49,729 nt of DNA, from positions 1 to 49,729 of the forward strand of contig UQWP01000018.1 in the NCBI GenBank assembly GCA_900544825.1, in the 5' to 3' direction. This document shows, one piece after another, positions 38,384 through 46,403 of this stretch (position 1 is the first letter of the stretch; every line of letters starts with the position of its first letter). Origin of the DNA: an uncultured Prevotella sp. GTDB taxonomy: Bacteria > Bacteroidota > Bacteroidia > Bacteroidales > Bacteroidaceae. Below the pieces are notes generated by a model that was given only the letters and a program-made list of their open reading frames with translations, made no database searches and was not told the DNA's origin. A program made the translations under genes and the position numbers.

Positions 38384-40465
38384 TTATTCGTTATTATTGA
38401 TTGCCTCTACATACTCCCACAGTTTCTTGTAGAAAGGATGCTTCGTCATCGTGTCCTTGTTGCCCAGGATGATGAGCTTCATGCGGGCTCTCGTCATCGC
38501 CACGTTCATGCGGCGAAGGTCTTTCAGGAAACCTATCTGACCTTCATCGTTGGAACGCACCAGCGAGATGAGGATCACGTCTCTTTCCTGACCCTGGAAA
38601 CCATCCACTGTGTTTACGCTAATCAGACGGCGGTAAGGCTTGAAGAACTCATACTTCTTGATGAGCTTCTTCAGATACTGTACCTGGGCACGATAAGGCG
38701 AAATGATGCCTACGTCGATGCTCTCGCTCAATACACGCTGCTTGCTGATCTTGGTGAAGTATTCTGCCAGGGTGAGCAGGGTAAGCTCGGCTTCCGCCTT
38801 GTTGATACGCCCGAAACTCTCGCCCACAAACTGCTCCTTGAAATTCAGGTCTGAATTCTGATTGGATGCAGATGTAGAAGATGAGTTGGATGCAGAATCC
38901 TCAGGAGCATCTTCCCCCTCTATCGTTATCTGATTTTCCTCGTTCGAAGTATCAATCCACGTTATCGGATGGTCGTAATCCAATACGCTGCGGTATTTGA
39001 TCTGTGGCGCACTCTCCACCTTGCCCCCGTAGAACCAGTCGCTGGAGAATCGCATGATTTCGTCGTTCATGCGGTACTGAATCTTCAGCAGGGTTACTAC
39101 CTCGGGCTTGTTTTCGGCGATGCGCTCCATCAGGGTCTTGCCAAGTCCAGCTCTCAATGCCGCAATACTCTTTACGGTAGGTGGCAGCTGACAATGGTCG
39201 CCCGCCAGAATCACCCGGCTGGCTCTCTTCATCGGAATCCAGCAGGCGGCTTCCAAAGCCTGGGCTGCCTCGTCGATAAACAGGGTGCCGAACTTCATGC
39301 CTTCCAGCAACCGGTGGGCAGAACCCATCAGGGTGCAGGCGATGACACGCGCCTCGCCAAAGAGTTCAGAATTGATGCGGATTTCTATTTCGGCGGCACG
39401 GCTCTTCAGCCTATCCATCTTCTGATGATAGTTCTCGCTTCCTTTCTTCCTGTTTTTTCTTAATTCTCTGATTGCCTTGCGGATAGCCCAGATCTGCGGA
39501 TAGTCGGGATGACTCTCGAAACGGCGCTCGTAGGTGAAGCCCAGCATCTTGTCGTTCACACGGGTAGGGTTTCCGATACGGAGCACATTCACACCTCTAT
39601 CCACCAGTTTTTCAGAAATCCAATCCACCGCCATATTGCTCTGTGCACACACCAGCACCTGACTCTCGCGCATCAGGGTTTCGTTGATGGCTTCCACCAG
39701 GGTAGTGGTCTTTCCGGTTCCCGGAGGGCCGTGAACGATCGCCACATCCTTCGCCCAAAGCACCTCATTCACAGCCCTTTCCTGGGTAGGATTGAGCCAA
39801 GGGAACTTCATCGGTTCGAAGGAGAATTTTCCTGCCTTCTGATGAGAATAGAATAAATCACGGAGATAAGCCAGACGGTTGTTCTTCGCCTTCATCACGC
39901 GGTCCAGAGCCTCGAACATCAGTTTGTAGCTGGTTTCATCAAAGGATAACTGCACGCCGATAGGCTCCGTAGATTGCTGCAAGTCGAGCAATGGGGCAGA
40001 GTCGGGCACGGTAACTACCATTCTGTCGCCATCCACATAGCTCACGGTTCCCGTAAAGGAGAAATATTTGATACTTTGAACTTCTTTACTTTGAACTTTG
40101 AGATTTGAACTTTGAACTTTATGATTAGCGTCTGAAGGGGTTGCTGACTGCTGATTGGCTGCGTTGCCCTGGTTTTCATTCTTACCCATCTTCTTGACCA
40201 TAAAGAACATGACGGGGCGACCGAACTCAAAATTGTGCTCGATATCCTGATCAGAGGTACGGAAGACCTCGATGGCTGTTTGATTCAGCGAATTATAAAA
40301 GCTCTTTCCCACACGGAGCGGGAACCAGGCATCACCTCGTTTCACCTTGCGCTGCATTCCCATCTGTTCGGTGAGCTTGCGGAAGGCTTCCTTCTCGGTG
40401 TAATACTCCAGCTGGAGCAGGGTGCGTTGTTGCAATAATGCCTGAATTGGTGAAATCTGTTCCAT
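38384..40465 (-). CDS. SF1 helicase, UPF1/DNA2-like (AAA_11/AAA_12)
   Basis: 693 aa. Motifs: Walker A HGPPGTGKTTTLVEAI (about 243-258), DEAAQALEAACWIP (about 397), ILAGDHCQLPPTV, IQYRMNDEI, VDGFQGQERDVILISLVRSN and RMNVAMTRARMKLIILGN. This matches the bacterial IGHMBP2/UPF1-like 5'-3' helicases acting on RNA or DNA. In the N-terminal beta-barrel region a low-complexity insert (about 113-130, KVQSSNLKVQSKEVQS) comes from a repeat of AAAGTTCAAA words, and a second low-complexity Ser/Asn tract lies near residue 525. The start ATG is 8 nt from a -7 box. Confidence 0.92.
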   Translation of the reverse strand: MEQISPIQALLQQRTLLQLEYYTEKEAFRKLTEQMGMQRKVKRGDAWFPLRVGKSFYNSLNQTAIEVFRTSDQDIEHNFEFGRPVMFFMVKKMGKNENQGNAANQQSATPSDANHKVQSSNLKVQSKEVQSIKYFSFTGTVSYVDGDRMVVTVPDSAPLLDLQQSTEPIGVQLSFDETSYKLMFEALDRVMKAKNNRLAYLRDLFYSHQKAGKFSFEPMKFPWLNPTQERAVNEVLWAKDVAIVHGPPGTGKTTTLVEAINETLMRESQVLVCAQSNMAVDWISEKLVDRGVNVLRIGNPTRVNDKMLGFTYERRFESHPDYPQIWAIRKAIRELRKNRKKGSENYHQKMDRLKSRAAEIEIRINSELFGEARVIACTLMGSAHRLLEGMKFGTLFIDEAAQALEAACWIPMKRASRVILAGDHCQLPPTVKSIAALRAGLGKTLMERIAENKPEVVTLLKIQYRMNDEIMRFSSDWFYGGKVESAPQIKYRSVLDYDHPITWIDTSNEENQITIEGEDAPEDSASNSSSTSASNQNSDLNFKEQFVGESFGRINKAEAELTLLTLAEYFTKISKQRVLSESIDVGIISPYRAQVQYLKKLIKKYEFFKPYRRLISVNTVDGFQGQERDVILISLVRSNDEGQIGFLKDLRRMNVAMTRARMKLIILGNKDTMTKHPFYKKLWEYVEAINNNE
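40082..40128. repeat. TTTGAACTTT-type repeat inside the helicase gene, with a dispersed copy
   Basis: Iterated TTTGAACTTT words, ending in the 17-mer TTGAACTTTATGATTAG (40112-40128). The same 17-mer is at 37910-37926 in the gap before the helicase operon's end. In the helicase it is translated in frame. Confidence 0.75.
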
Positions 40466-40473
40466 ATAGGATG

Positions 40474-40481
40474 CAAAGTTA
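40474..40481 (-). promoter_or_regulatory. -7 box (TAACTTTG) of the helicase operon
   Basis: A full match 8 nt before the start codon, so the leader would be almost absent. No -33 at the usual spacing. Confidence 0.5.
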
Positions 40482-40565
40482 CACCAATTCAGGCAAAAAT
40501 AAGAAGATAATAGGATAAATTATCTAAAATCTGATCAGATGATGCGAAGATCATCTTTATATCAT

Positions 40566-41435
40566 TTATTTCATAATGCGCTCTACATCCTCAATGCTGC
40601 GGTTGAACGGACCGTTGTGCTCCAGCTTGATAGTACACATGGCTGCCGCAAACTTGCCAGCCTCGGTAGGAGTGGCGCCCTGCAGACGCTTGTAGAGATA
40701 ACCGGCAGAATAGGTGTCGCCGCATCCGGTAGCATCCACCACCTCGTGAGGAGGATAGGCAGGAATCTCATAGAAGGTATCATCCACATAGATGAGCGAA
40801 CCCTCGCTGCCCAGCGTGATGATTACCTCGGTAACACCCCACGAATGTATCCGCTTCGCAGCCTCGCGTGGCTCCTTCAGTCCCGTGATGGTCTCCATCT
40901 CCGTCTCGTTCACCTTCAGATAGTAGGTGTTCTTCAGCACCTCCAGCTTCTCCTTCCAGTCGATGGCGTAAACCTTCTCGTCTCTCACTTCGCGCAGATA
41001 GCCCTGCACGTCGATGGAAATCCTTCCCTTGCCGGAAAGATAAGCCACTACCTCGGGCGAGAAATCATCGCTCAGCAGACTTCCCAGGTGATAAACCTTC
41101 GCCTCCACGTGCTCCAGCTGTCTGATGGTGAACGGATCAGCCTTGGCAAGTACACGCTGCTTGCGCTCGTTCTGGTTCTCTCCGTAGATATTCTCGAAGA
41201 AGACGGTATTGCGCGATGGGTTGAGGGTTACTTCTATGCCCGCCTGGCGCATCTTTTCTACTGGTTCGGTTTCCGTAGGATCCATTGCCGTGATGAGCGA
41301 AAAGCTCACATCCTTAGGCAGTTGGTTGATGGCGTAGGCGAAGTAGAACGATGTTCCGCCAGCCATGTAAACAGTTCTGTTTGGGGTAACTATCTTGTCT
41401 TTGGTTACGTGCCCTATACAACAAATATCTTTCAT
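40566..41435 (-). CDS. PfkB/ribokinase-family carbohydrate kinase
   Basis: 289 aa. The C-terminal PfkB signature is intact (VDATGCGDTYSAGYL, with the catalytic Asp in GCGD), the N-terminal MAGGTSFYFAYAINQL fits the substrate-binding glycine motif, and NETEMETITG is the usual helix after the lid. The family phosphorylates sugars, nucleosides or related alcohols. The substrate cannot be told from sequence, and at 289 aa it is a short member. It has its own promoter (41458-41465) and the next genes are unrelated. Confidence 0.88.
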   Translation of the reverse strand: MKDICCIGHVTKDKIVTPNRTVYMAGGTSFYFAYAINQLPKDVSFSLITAMDPTETEPVEKMRQAGIEVTLNPSRNTVFFENIYGENQNERKQRVLAKADPFTIRQLEHVEAKVYHLGSLLSDDFSPEVVAYLSGKGRISIDVQGYLREVRDEKVYAIDWKEKLEVLKNTYYLKVNETEMETITGLKEPREAAKRIHSWGVTEVIITLGSEGSLIYVDDTFYEIPAYPPHEVVDATGCGDTYSAGYLYKRLQGATPTEAGKFAAAMCTIKLEHNGPFNRSIEDVERIMK

Positions 41436-41457
41436 CTATTTCTATTTTAAACGGGTG

Positions 41458-41465
41458 CAAAGGTA
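41458..41465 (-). promoter_or_regulatory. -7 box (TACCTTTG) of the PfkB kinase gene
   Basis: A full match 22 bp upstream of the start codon. No -33 TTTG seen. Confidence 0.55.
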
Positions 41466-41548
41466 CAAAAAAACTTCGAGTTAGATTCGGTTTTTTGCTT
41501 TAAATTCAGCTTTTGTTGCAAATATTTAGAAGAAAAGGGCGTTTTTCT

Positions 41549-41579
41549 TTTGTGATGTTCTGATTTTAATGTACCTTTG
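41549..41579 (+). promoter_or_regulatory. Promoter of the AspT/YidE-type transporter (TTTG-N19-TACCTTTG)
   Basis: -33 TTTG at 41549-41552 and -7 TACCTTTG at 41572-41579, with a leader of about 48 nt. Confidence 0.75.
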
Positions 41580-41633
41580 CAGCCGAATTTTGTAAACTGA
41601 ACATTATCTCGAGAAAAGATTGAAACTTATATT

Positions 41634-43292
41634 ATGTGGTTTGATAATTTAGTCAACGTGCATTCGGCGGTGCAAGGCATCGTCATTCTTTCATTGATTT
41701 GTACCTTGGGTCTTGCCCTGGGCAAGATTCATGTCAAGGGAATCTCCCTCGGCATAGCCTTCGTATTCTTTGTGGGCATCGTGGCGGGCCATTTCGGACT
41801 CACCATCGACGAGAACATGCTGGAGTTTGCCGAGAGCTTCGGACTCACCATGTTCGTGTATGTGCTGGGTCTCTATGTGGGTCCCAACTTCTTCGGTTCG
41901 ATGCGCCACGAGGGCATCTCGCTCAATCTCTGGAGCCTGGCAGTCATCGCCGTGGGAACCGTTTTCTCGCTTGCCCTGTGCCTGGTGCTGCCCGTGAGCC
42001 TGCCCGATATGGTGGGCATTCTCTGTGGCGCCACTACCAATACGCCGGCGCTGGGTGCTGCCCAGCAGGCGCTGCAGCAGTTGGGATTGCCTAGCGGCGG
42101 AGCTGCCCTGGGCTGTGCGGTAACCTATCCGCTGGGCGTTGTGGGCGTCATCCTGGCGATGATGTTCCTGCGCAAGCTCTTCGTGAAGCCTGAGGACCTG
42201 GAGATCCGACGTGCCGATGAGGATGACCATACATCCATCGGACAGTACGTCATCGTAAACCCGGCTCTCAACGGCAATACCATCTCCGAAATCACGATGA
42301 TGACCCATCGCAAGTTCATCATCTCCCGTGTATGGCGAGGCGAGCAGGTCATCGTGCCTGAGGCTGATACCGTGCTCCATACCAACGATAATGTGCTCGT
42401 GGTTACCAATAAGGATGAGGCGTCTGCCATGCAGATTCTCTTCGGAAAAAAGGTGGATAAGGAGTGGAATAATGATAAGGTAGATTGGAATGCCATCGAT
42501 GCCAAGCTGGAGAGCCGCATCATCGTGATGACCCGTCCGGGACTCAACGGCAAGCGACTGGGAAGCCTGCAGATGCGCAACACCTATGGCGTGAATGTGA
42601 GCCGAGTGCTGCGTGGTGATATCCGACTGCTGGCTACCGATGACCTCCGTCTGCAGTATGGCGACCGCCTGACGGTGGTGGGCGACCCTACGAGCATCGA
42701 CCATGTGGAGCAGTTCCTGGGCAATGCCGTGAAGACGCTCAACGAGCCTAACCTGGGCGCCATCTTCCTGGGTATCATCCTGGGACTCACCGTGGGAACC
42801 ATTCCGCTGAATATTCCGGGAATGACGGCTCCTGTACGTCTGGGTATTGCCGGTGGTCCTATCGTAATGGGTATTCTGATTGGTGCGCTGGGCCCTAGAG
42901 TGCAGTTCATCTCTTATATGACGCGTAGTGCGGGACTGATGCTCCGCGAGCTGGGTCTTGCCCTGTATCTGGGCTGTTTGGGTCTGTCGGCTGGTGGACA
43001 GTTCTTCGAGACGGTGGTTCGTCCGGAGGGATTGATGTGGGTAGGCATCGGTTTCCTCATCACGGTGGTTCCGGTTATCATCGTGGGCTTCATCATCCTG
43101 AAGACCAAGAAGTACGATTTCGGCAGCATCTGCGGCATTCTCTGCGGCAGTATGGCGAATCCGATGGCGCTTACCTACGCCAACGAAACCCTGGATGGCG
43201 ATACGCCTAGCATCAGCTATGCTACGGTTTATCCGCTCGGCATGTTTATCCGAGTCATCATCGCCCAGGTCATCATTATGTTCTTCGTCTGA
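41634..43292 (+). CDS. AspT/YidE/YbjL-family transporter with TrkA-C domains
   Basis: 552 aa. Two related membrane halves (about 10-190 and 380-552) each carry the family's duplication domain, with GATTNTPALGAAQQAL in the first and GSMANPMALTYANE in the second. Between them are two TrkA-C-like cytosolic domains (about 205-280 and 290-370; RVWRGEQVIVPEADTVLHTNDNVLVV and SRVLRGDIRLLATDDLRLQYGDRLTVVG). The family includes the aspartate:alanine exchanger AspT, but most members have no known substrate. The TrkA-C domains suggest control by a small ligand. It is a single gene with its own promoter and terminator. Confidence 0.9.
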   Translation: MWFDNLVNVHSAVQGIVILSLICTLGLALGKIHVKGISLGIAFVFFVGIVAGHFGLTIDENMLEFAESFGLTMFVYVLGLYVGPNFFGSMRHEGISLNLWSLAVIAVGTVFSLALCLVLPVSLPDMVGILCGATTNTPALGAAQQALQQLGLPSGGAALGCAVTYPLGVVGVILAMMFLRKLFVKPEDLEIRRADEDDHTSIGQYVIVNPALNGNTISEITMMTHRKFIISRVWRGEQVIVPEADTVLHTNDNVLVVTNKDEASAMQILFGKKVDKEWNNDKVDWNAIDAKLESRIIVMTRPGLNGKRLGSLQMRNTYGVNVSRVLRGDIRLLATDDLRLQYGDRLTVVGDPTSIDHVEQFLGNAVKTLNEPNLGAIFLGIILGLTVGTIPLNIPGMTAPVRLGIAGGPIVMGILIGALGPRVQFISYMTRSAGLMLRELGLALYLGCLGLSAGGQFFETVVRPEGLMWVGIGFLITVVPVIIVGFIILKTKKYDFGSICGILCGSMANPMALTYANETLDGDTPSISYATVYPLGMFIRVIIAQVIIMFFV

Positions 43293-43330
43293 AGGGCTTA
43301 ACTTGAAAAACTTGAATAAAAAATAGACAG

Positions 43331-43367
43331 AAAAAGGCTGGTTTCGTTTAGAAATCAGCCTTTCTCT
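43331..43367. terminator. Bidirectional terminator overlapping the RluA-type gene stop
   Basis: A 13-bp stem with one G-T pair (43333-43345 with 43351-43363) and a 5-nt loop holding the end of the convergent gene (stop at 43348). T-rich on the plus side, A5 on the other. Confidence 0.75.
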
Positions 43368-45189
43368 TTATCGTTATTTTCTTACCCGTCAGGGGATGTT
43401 CGAAGGTAATCTCCTCGGCATGGAGATGCAGTCGGGCAGCCTTCTCGTTGCCGTAGAGCGGATCGCCCAGGATGGGCGCATTCAAGCCCTCCTGATGGGC
43501 ACAATGCACGCGCAGCTGGTGGGTTCTGCCGGTCTTGGGATAGAGGGCGATGCGGAGATGGGAGCTGTCGATGCGCTCCAGGATTTCATACTCCGTGATG
43601 GCCTCCTTGCCCTGCTCGTGATTCACCATCTGGCGGGGGCGGTTCAGATAATCGGGCAGAAGAGGAAGGGAAATGATTCCCTTTTCTGGGATTCCCTTTT
43701 TCGGAATCTCCTTCTTAGGAATCTCCTTCTCTGAAATTTCTTTTCCCGAAATCATCTTTCCCGAAATGTCTTTTTCTGAAATGATGGCGATGTATTTCTT
43801 CTGCACCCGATGGTTCAGAAACTCCTTCTGCAGACGATGATAGGCAAATTCGGTCTTGGCGATAATCATCAGTCCGCTGGTCGCCATGTCCAGCCGGTGG
43901 ACGATGAGCGGACCGGTAGCCTCGGGGTATTTCCTGCGCATCAGCGCATAGACCGATGGCTGGGCAGCATCCTTTCCCGGTACGGAGAGCAGTCCTGCAG
44001 GTTTGTGGATCACGGTCAGCTCGCGGTCTTCGTAGAGCGTTTCCACCTGCTCATAGAGCATCTCTGCCGGCTTAGGGAATGGTTCCTTCTGTCCGCCGAA
44101 GCCGTTTTCCGCCGAAGCAGGGCTTTCGAATACCGATGGCGGCAGCATCCAGTGGAGGATAGGCTTGCATTTGCCGTTGCAGGCAGGATAGAACTGCAGG
44201 TGGTGGCGGATTTCCTCCTTGGGGCTTTCTCCCCACCAGAACATCGCCATCTGCAGCGGCTTGTAGCCGTGCTGGTAGGCATATTGCAGCAGTTTCGGTT
44301 CGCAGCACTCGCCGCTTCCGGCTGGCGGCACCATCTTCAGGGCGGCAATCCGGCTCGTAGCTACCGCCGCCTGCGGATACTCCTTCAGGGCTTCATCTCT
44401 GAAAATCTCCAGCAGATCCTTGCTTTCCCCCTCCTGGTTCAGCATTCTGAACTGCGAGAAAAGCCATTGCTGCAGGGCATCAGAGAGTTGCTTGCGCAGC
44501 TGCTTCAGTCTCAGTATATTCTCCTGATAATCCTCAAATTCCGTTTCCAGGGCAGTCTTCTCCGAGAGCGATTTCTTCAGTCGGCGCAGTTCTGCCTTCA
44601 TAAACTGGCTTTCCCTGATCATCTCCGCCTCTTCCGCTTCCGACAGGTTTCCCGCCTCTCTGCGGCTGTCACGCTTCGCCTTCGCCTCCTTCATCTTCTC
44701 CTGATAGGCGGCGATGGTACGCTTCCGCTCCTCCTGCAGTTGCCGGATCAGGGTTCTGGCTTCCTTCATCCTTTCATCCTTTTCCAATCTGCTGATGCTC
44801 AGGTTGATATTTGAAATTTCCGCCTCGTGGGTCTTGAAGTATCCGTCGGGCTGCAGGTAGTCGAAAACGGCAGGCACGAAGTCCTCCCAGTCGCTTCTTC
44901 CGCCAATCTGTCCGCTGTAGGCAGCCAGGTATCCCCATTTCGGGGCATCGTCATCGGCAGTCTGATATCCCCTTTCCGGTTTATCGGCATCTGTTTTTAC
45001 ATTTTCTACGATGAGCACGCCAAACATTTTGCCGCGCGCAATCTCCTCCTGCCAGTCTTCTCGTCTGGCAAGCATCTCCTGCACTTCCCTGCATGCCTGG
45101 ATGCAGAGCGGATGCGGTTCGTAATCCAAAGGATTGTTCATCCTTGCAGGAACATTTTCTGAAGTATGATGGAATGGATGGAAAATCAT
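43348..45189 (-). CDS. RluA-family pseudouridine synthase with long N-terminal extension
   Basis: 613 aa. The C-terminal catalytic domain (about 385-613) has LTVIHKPAGLLSVPG and the active-site motif GPLIVHRLDMATSG (Asp at about 430), then GRTHQLRVHCAH, so it should isomerise uridines in rRNA or tRNA. The N-terminal approximately 380 residues are unusual: a globular start, a long coiled coil (about 115-245, rich in E, K and R) and a Cys-containing linker with CNGKCKPILHWMLP. A run of about seven five-residue repeats (about 467-505, EKEIP/KKEIP/KKGIP) sits inside the catalytic domain. The start ATG is 4 nt from a -7 box. Confidence 0.88.
   Translation of the reverse strand: MIFHPFHHTSENVPARMNNPLDYEPHPLCIQACREVQEMLARREDWQEEIARGKMFGVLIVENVKTDADKPERGYQTADDDAPKWGYLAAYSGQIGGRSDWEDFVPAVFDYLQPDGYFKTHEAEISNINLSISRLEKDERMKEARTLIRQLQEERKRTIAAYQEKMKEAKAKRDSRREAGNLSEAEEAEMIRESQFMKAELRRLKKSLSEKTALETEFEDYQENILRLKQLRKQLSDALQQWLFSQFRMLNQEGESKDLLEIFRDEALKEYPQAAVATSRIAALKMVPPAGSGECCEPKLLQYAYQHGYKPLQMAMFWWGESPKEEIRHHLQFYPACNGKCKPILHWMLPPSVFESPASAENGFGGQKEPFPKPAEMLYEQVETLYEDRELTVIHKPAGLLSVPGKDAAQPSVYALMRRKYPEATGPLIVHRLDMATSGLMIIAKTEFAYHRLQKEFLNHRVQKKYIAIISEKDISGKMISGKEISEKEIPKKEIPKKGIPEKGIISLPLLPDYLNRPRQMVNHEQGKEAITEYEILERIDSSHLRIALYPKTGRTHQLRVHCAHQEGLNAPILGDPLYGNEKAARLHLHAEEITFEHPLTGKKITIKRKADF
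43670..43786. repeat. 15-bp tandem repeats within the pseudouridine synthase gene
   Basis: About seven degenerate 15-bp units (GGAATCTCCTTCTTA type), all in frame, encoding five-residue repeats of the form [EKG]K-x-I-[PS]. Length change by slippage would keep the frame. Confidence 0.75.
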
Positions 45190-45193
45190 GCTG

Positions 45194-45201
45194 CAAAGTT
45201 A
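45194..45201 (-). promoter_or_regulatory. -7 box (TAACTTTG) of the pseudouridine synthase gene
   Basis: A full match 4 nt before the start codon, implying a leaderless or nearly leaderless transcript. No -33. Confidence 0.5.
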
Positions 45202-45220
45202 CAAAAAAAATGCAGAAGTC

Positions 45221-45251
45221 TTGGTTTATCCACAGAAAAATCTTACTTTTG
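45221..45251 (+). promoter_or_regulatory. Promoter of the EamA transporter gene
   Basis: -7 TACTTTTG at 45244-45251 with a near-match TTGG 19 nt upstream (45221-45224). The leader is about 17 nt. Confidence 0.6.
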
Positions 45252-45275
45252 CACCATTAAAAGAAAAATTAAGAT

Positions 45276-46175
45276 ATGCAAACGAAAAATAACAATATAT
45301 TCTACCATCTGGTAGCCTTCCTGACGGTGGCGATCTGGGGAACCACCTTCGTTTCCACCAAGGTACTGATGCTGAACGGGCTTTCTCCTGCTCAGATCTT
45401 CACCCTGCGTTTCAGCATCGCCTACGTGCTGATGCTGGCGTTCAATCATCGCCGTCTTTTTGCCGATTCCTGGGCCGATGAGGCGAAGATGGCGCTGCTG
45501 GGCATTACGGGCGGTTCGCTCTATTTCTGCAGCGAGAACGAGGCGATGAACTTCACCACCACCACCAATACCTCGCTCATCGTCTGTTCGTGTCCGCTCT
45601 TTGCCACCCTGCTGGTCCGTCTGGTCTATAAGGATTCCAACCGCATCCATATTGTGCAGCTGCTGGGTTCACTACTGGCATTTGTGGGTATGATCATCGT
45701 GGTATTGAACGGCAGGTTTGTGCTTCATCTTTCTCCGGTGGGCGATGCTCTGGCGTTTACGGCTTGTATGTGCTGGGCGATCTATTCGCTGCTGATGAAA
45801 TCGGTAACGGGCGATTACAGCGCGGCATTCATCACCCGAAAGGTCTTTTTCTATGGTGTTCTCACCATCTTACCTTATTATATTTTCATCCCGGGTTTTC
45901 CTCCGCTCGAGGTGTTCACCCGTCCCCAGGTATTCGGCAATCTGCTCTTTCTGGGCTGTCTAGCCTCGATGGTCTGCTTCCTCACGTGGAACTGGTGCAT
46001 CTCAAAACTGGGCACGGTAAAGGCTACCAACTGGGTGTATTTCAACCCGATAACCACGATGATTTTCGCCTCGTGGGTGCTTGGCGAGCAGATAACCCCC
46101 TATTTCCTTGCCGGTGCCGCCTGCATCCTGATAGGAATGTATGTGGCGGATAAGAAAACGAGAGGGGAGCAGTAA
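45276..46175 (+). CDS. EamA-family (DMT) transporter
   Basis: 299 aa with ten predicted membrane helices in two EamA repeats: VAIWGTTFVSTKVLMLNGLSP and QIFTLRF mark the first, GDALAFTACMCWAIYSLLMK and GCLASMVCFLTWNWCISKLG ... NPITTMIFASWVLGEQITPYFLAGAACILIGMYV the second. The drug/metabolite superfamily exports or exchanges small metabolites at the inner membrane, and the substrate is unknown. It stands alone, with a promoter and a strong terminator. Confidence 0.9.
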   Translation: MQTKNNNIFYHLVAFLTVAIWGTTFVSTKVLMLNGLSPAQIFTLRFSIAYVLMLAFNHRRLFADSWADEAKMALLGITGGSLYFCSENEAMNFTTTTNTSLIVCSCPLFATLLVRLVYKDSNRIHIVQLLGSLLAFVGMIIVVLNGRFVLHLSPVGDALAFTACMCWAIYSLLMKSVTGDYSAAFITRKVFFYGVLTILPYYIFIPGFPPLEVFTRPQVFGNLLFLGCLASMVCFLTWNWCISKLGTVKATNWVYFNPITTMIFASWVLGEQITPYFLAGAACILIGMYVADKKTRGEQ

Positions 46176-46182
46176 TAGATAT

Positions 46183-46231
46183 AAAAAAAAAGAGGATGCG
46201 CCATTAATCTATGACGCATCCTCTTTTTTTT
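46183..46231. terminator. Strong bidirectional terminator
   Basis: A ten-base GC-containing stem (46191-46200 with 46215-46224) with A8 on the left and T8 on the right, shared by the EamA gene and the minus-strand smalltalk gene. Confidence 0.9.
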
Positions 46232-46245
46232 GTATTTGTGTTGTT

Positions 46246-46341
46246 CTAAGACATGCAGCTCGTCACGCCCAGAGAGGCGGCGATGGCGGTTAAGATAGAT
46301 AGTACTATCTGAAATACGGTTTTCCAAGTTTCTTTCTTCAT
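46246..46341 (-). CDS. Smalltalk protein (31 aa)
   Basis: A 31-codon frame beginning MKKETWKTVFQIVLSIL and ending GVTSCMS. This matches the short Bacteroidetes 'smalltalk' proteins that accompany HU-like genes. A basic, aromatic N-terminus is followed by one hydrophobic helix (about 9-26) and a single Cys near the end, so it probably sits in the membrane. Its role is unknown. It follows the HU-like gene by 62 bp and precedes a strong terminator. In the relatives I recall, an N-acetylmuramoyl-alanine amidase gene often comes next; here there is none. Confidence 0.85.
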   Translation of the reverse strand: MKKETWKTVFQIVLSILTAIAASLGVTSCMS

Positions 46342-46383
46342 AAGCAGTTTTTTTAGTGATTAATGATTAGTGGTTAGTGATAA

Positions 46384-46399
46384 AGCCCCCGAAGGGGCT
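46384..46399 (-). other. Short CGAA-loop hairpin between the HU-like and smalltalk genes
   Basis: AGCCCC-CGAA-GGGGCT, a six-pair stem with a stable-type tetraloop, preceded on the plus strand by TTAGTGATTAGT-type repeats. On the minus strand it is followed by TTTATC. It may be a weak terminator or a processing signal. Confidence 0.5.
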
Positions 46400-46403
46400 A
46401 TAT

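Noticed and set aside
40537..40556. Small hairpin between the PfkB gene and the helicase promoter as a terminator
   Set aside because: A 7-bp AT-rich stem without a clean T run on the needed strand; too weak to call.
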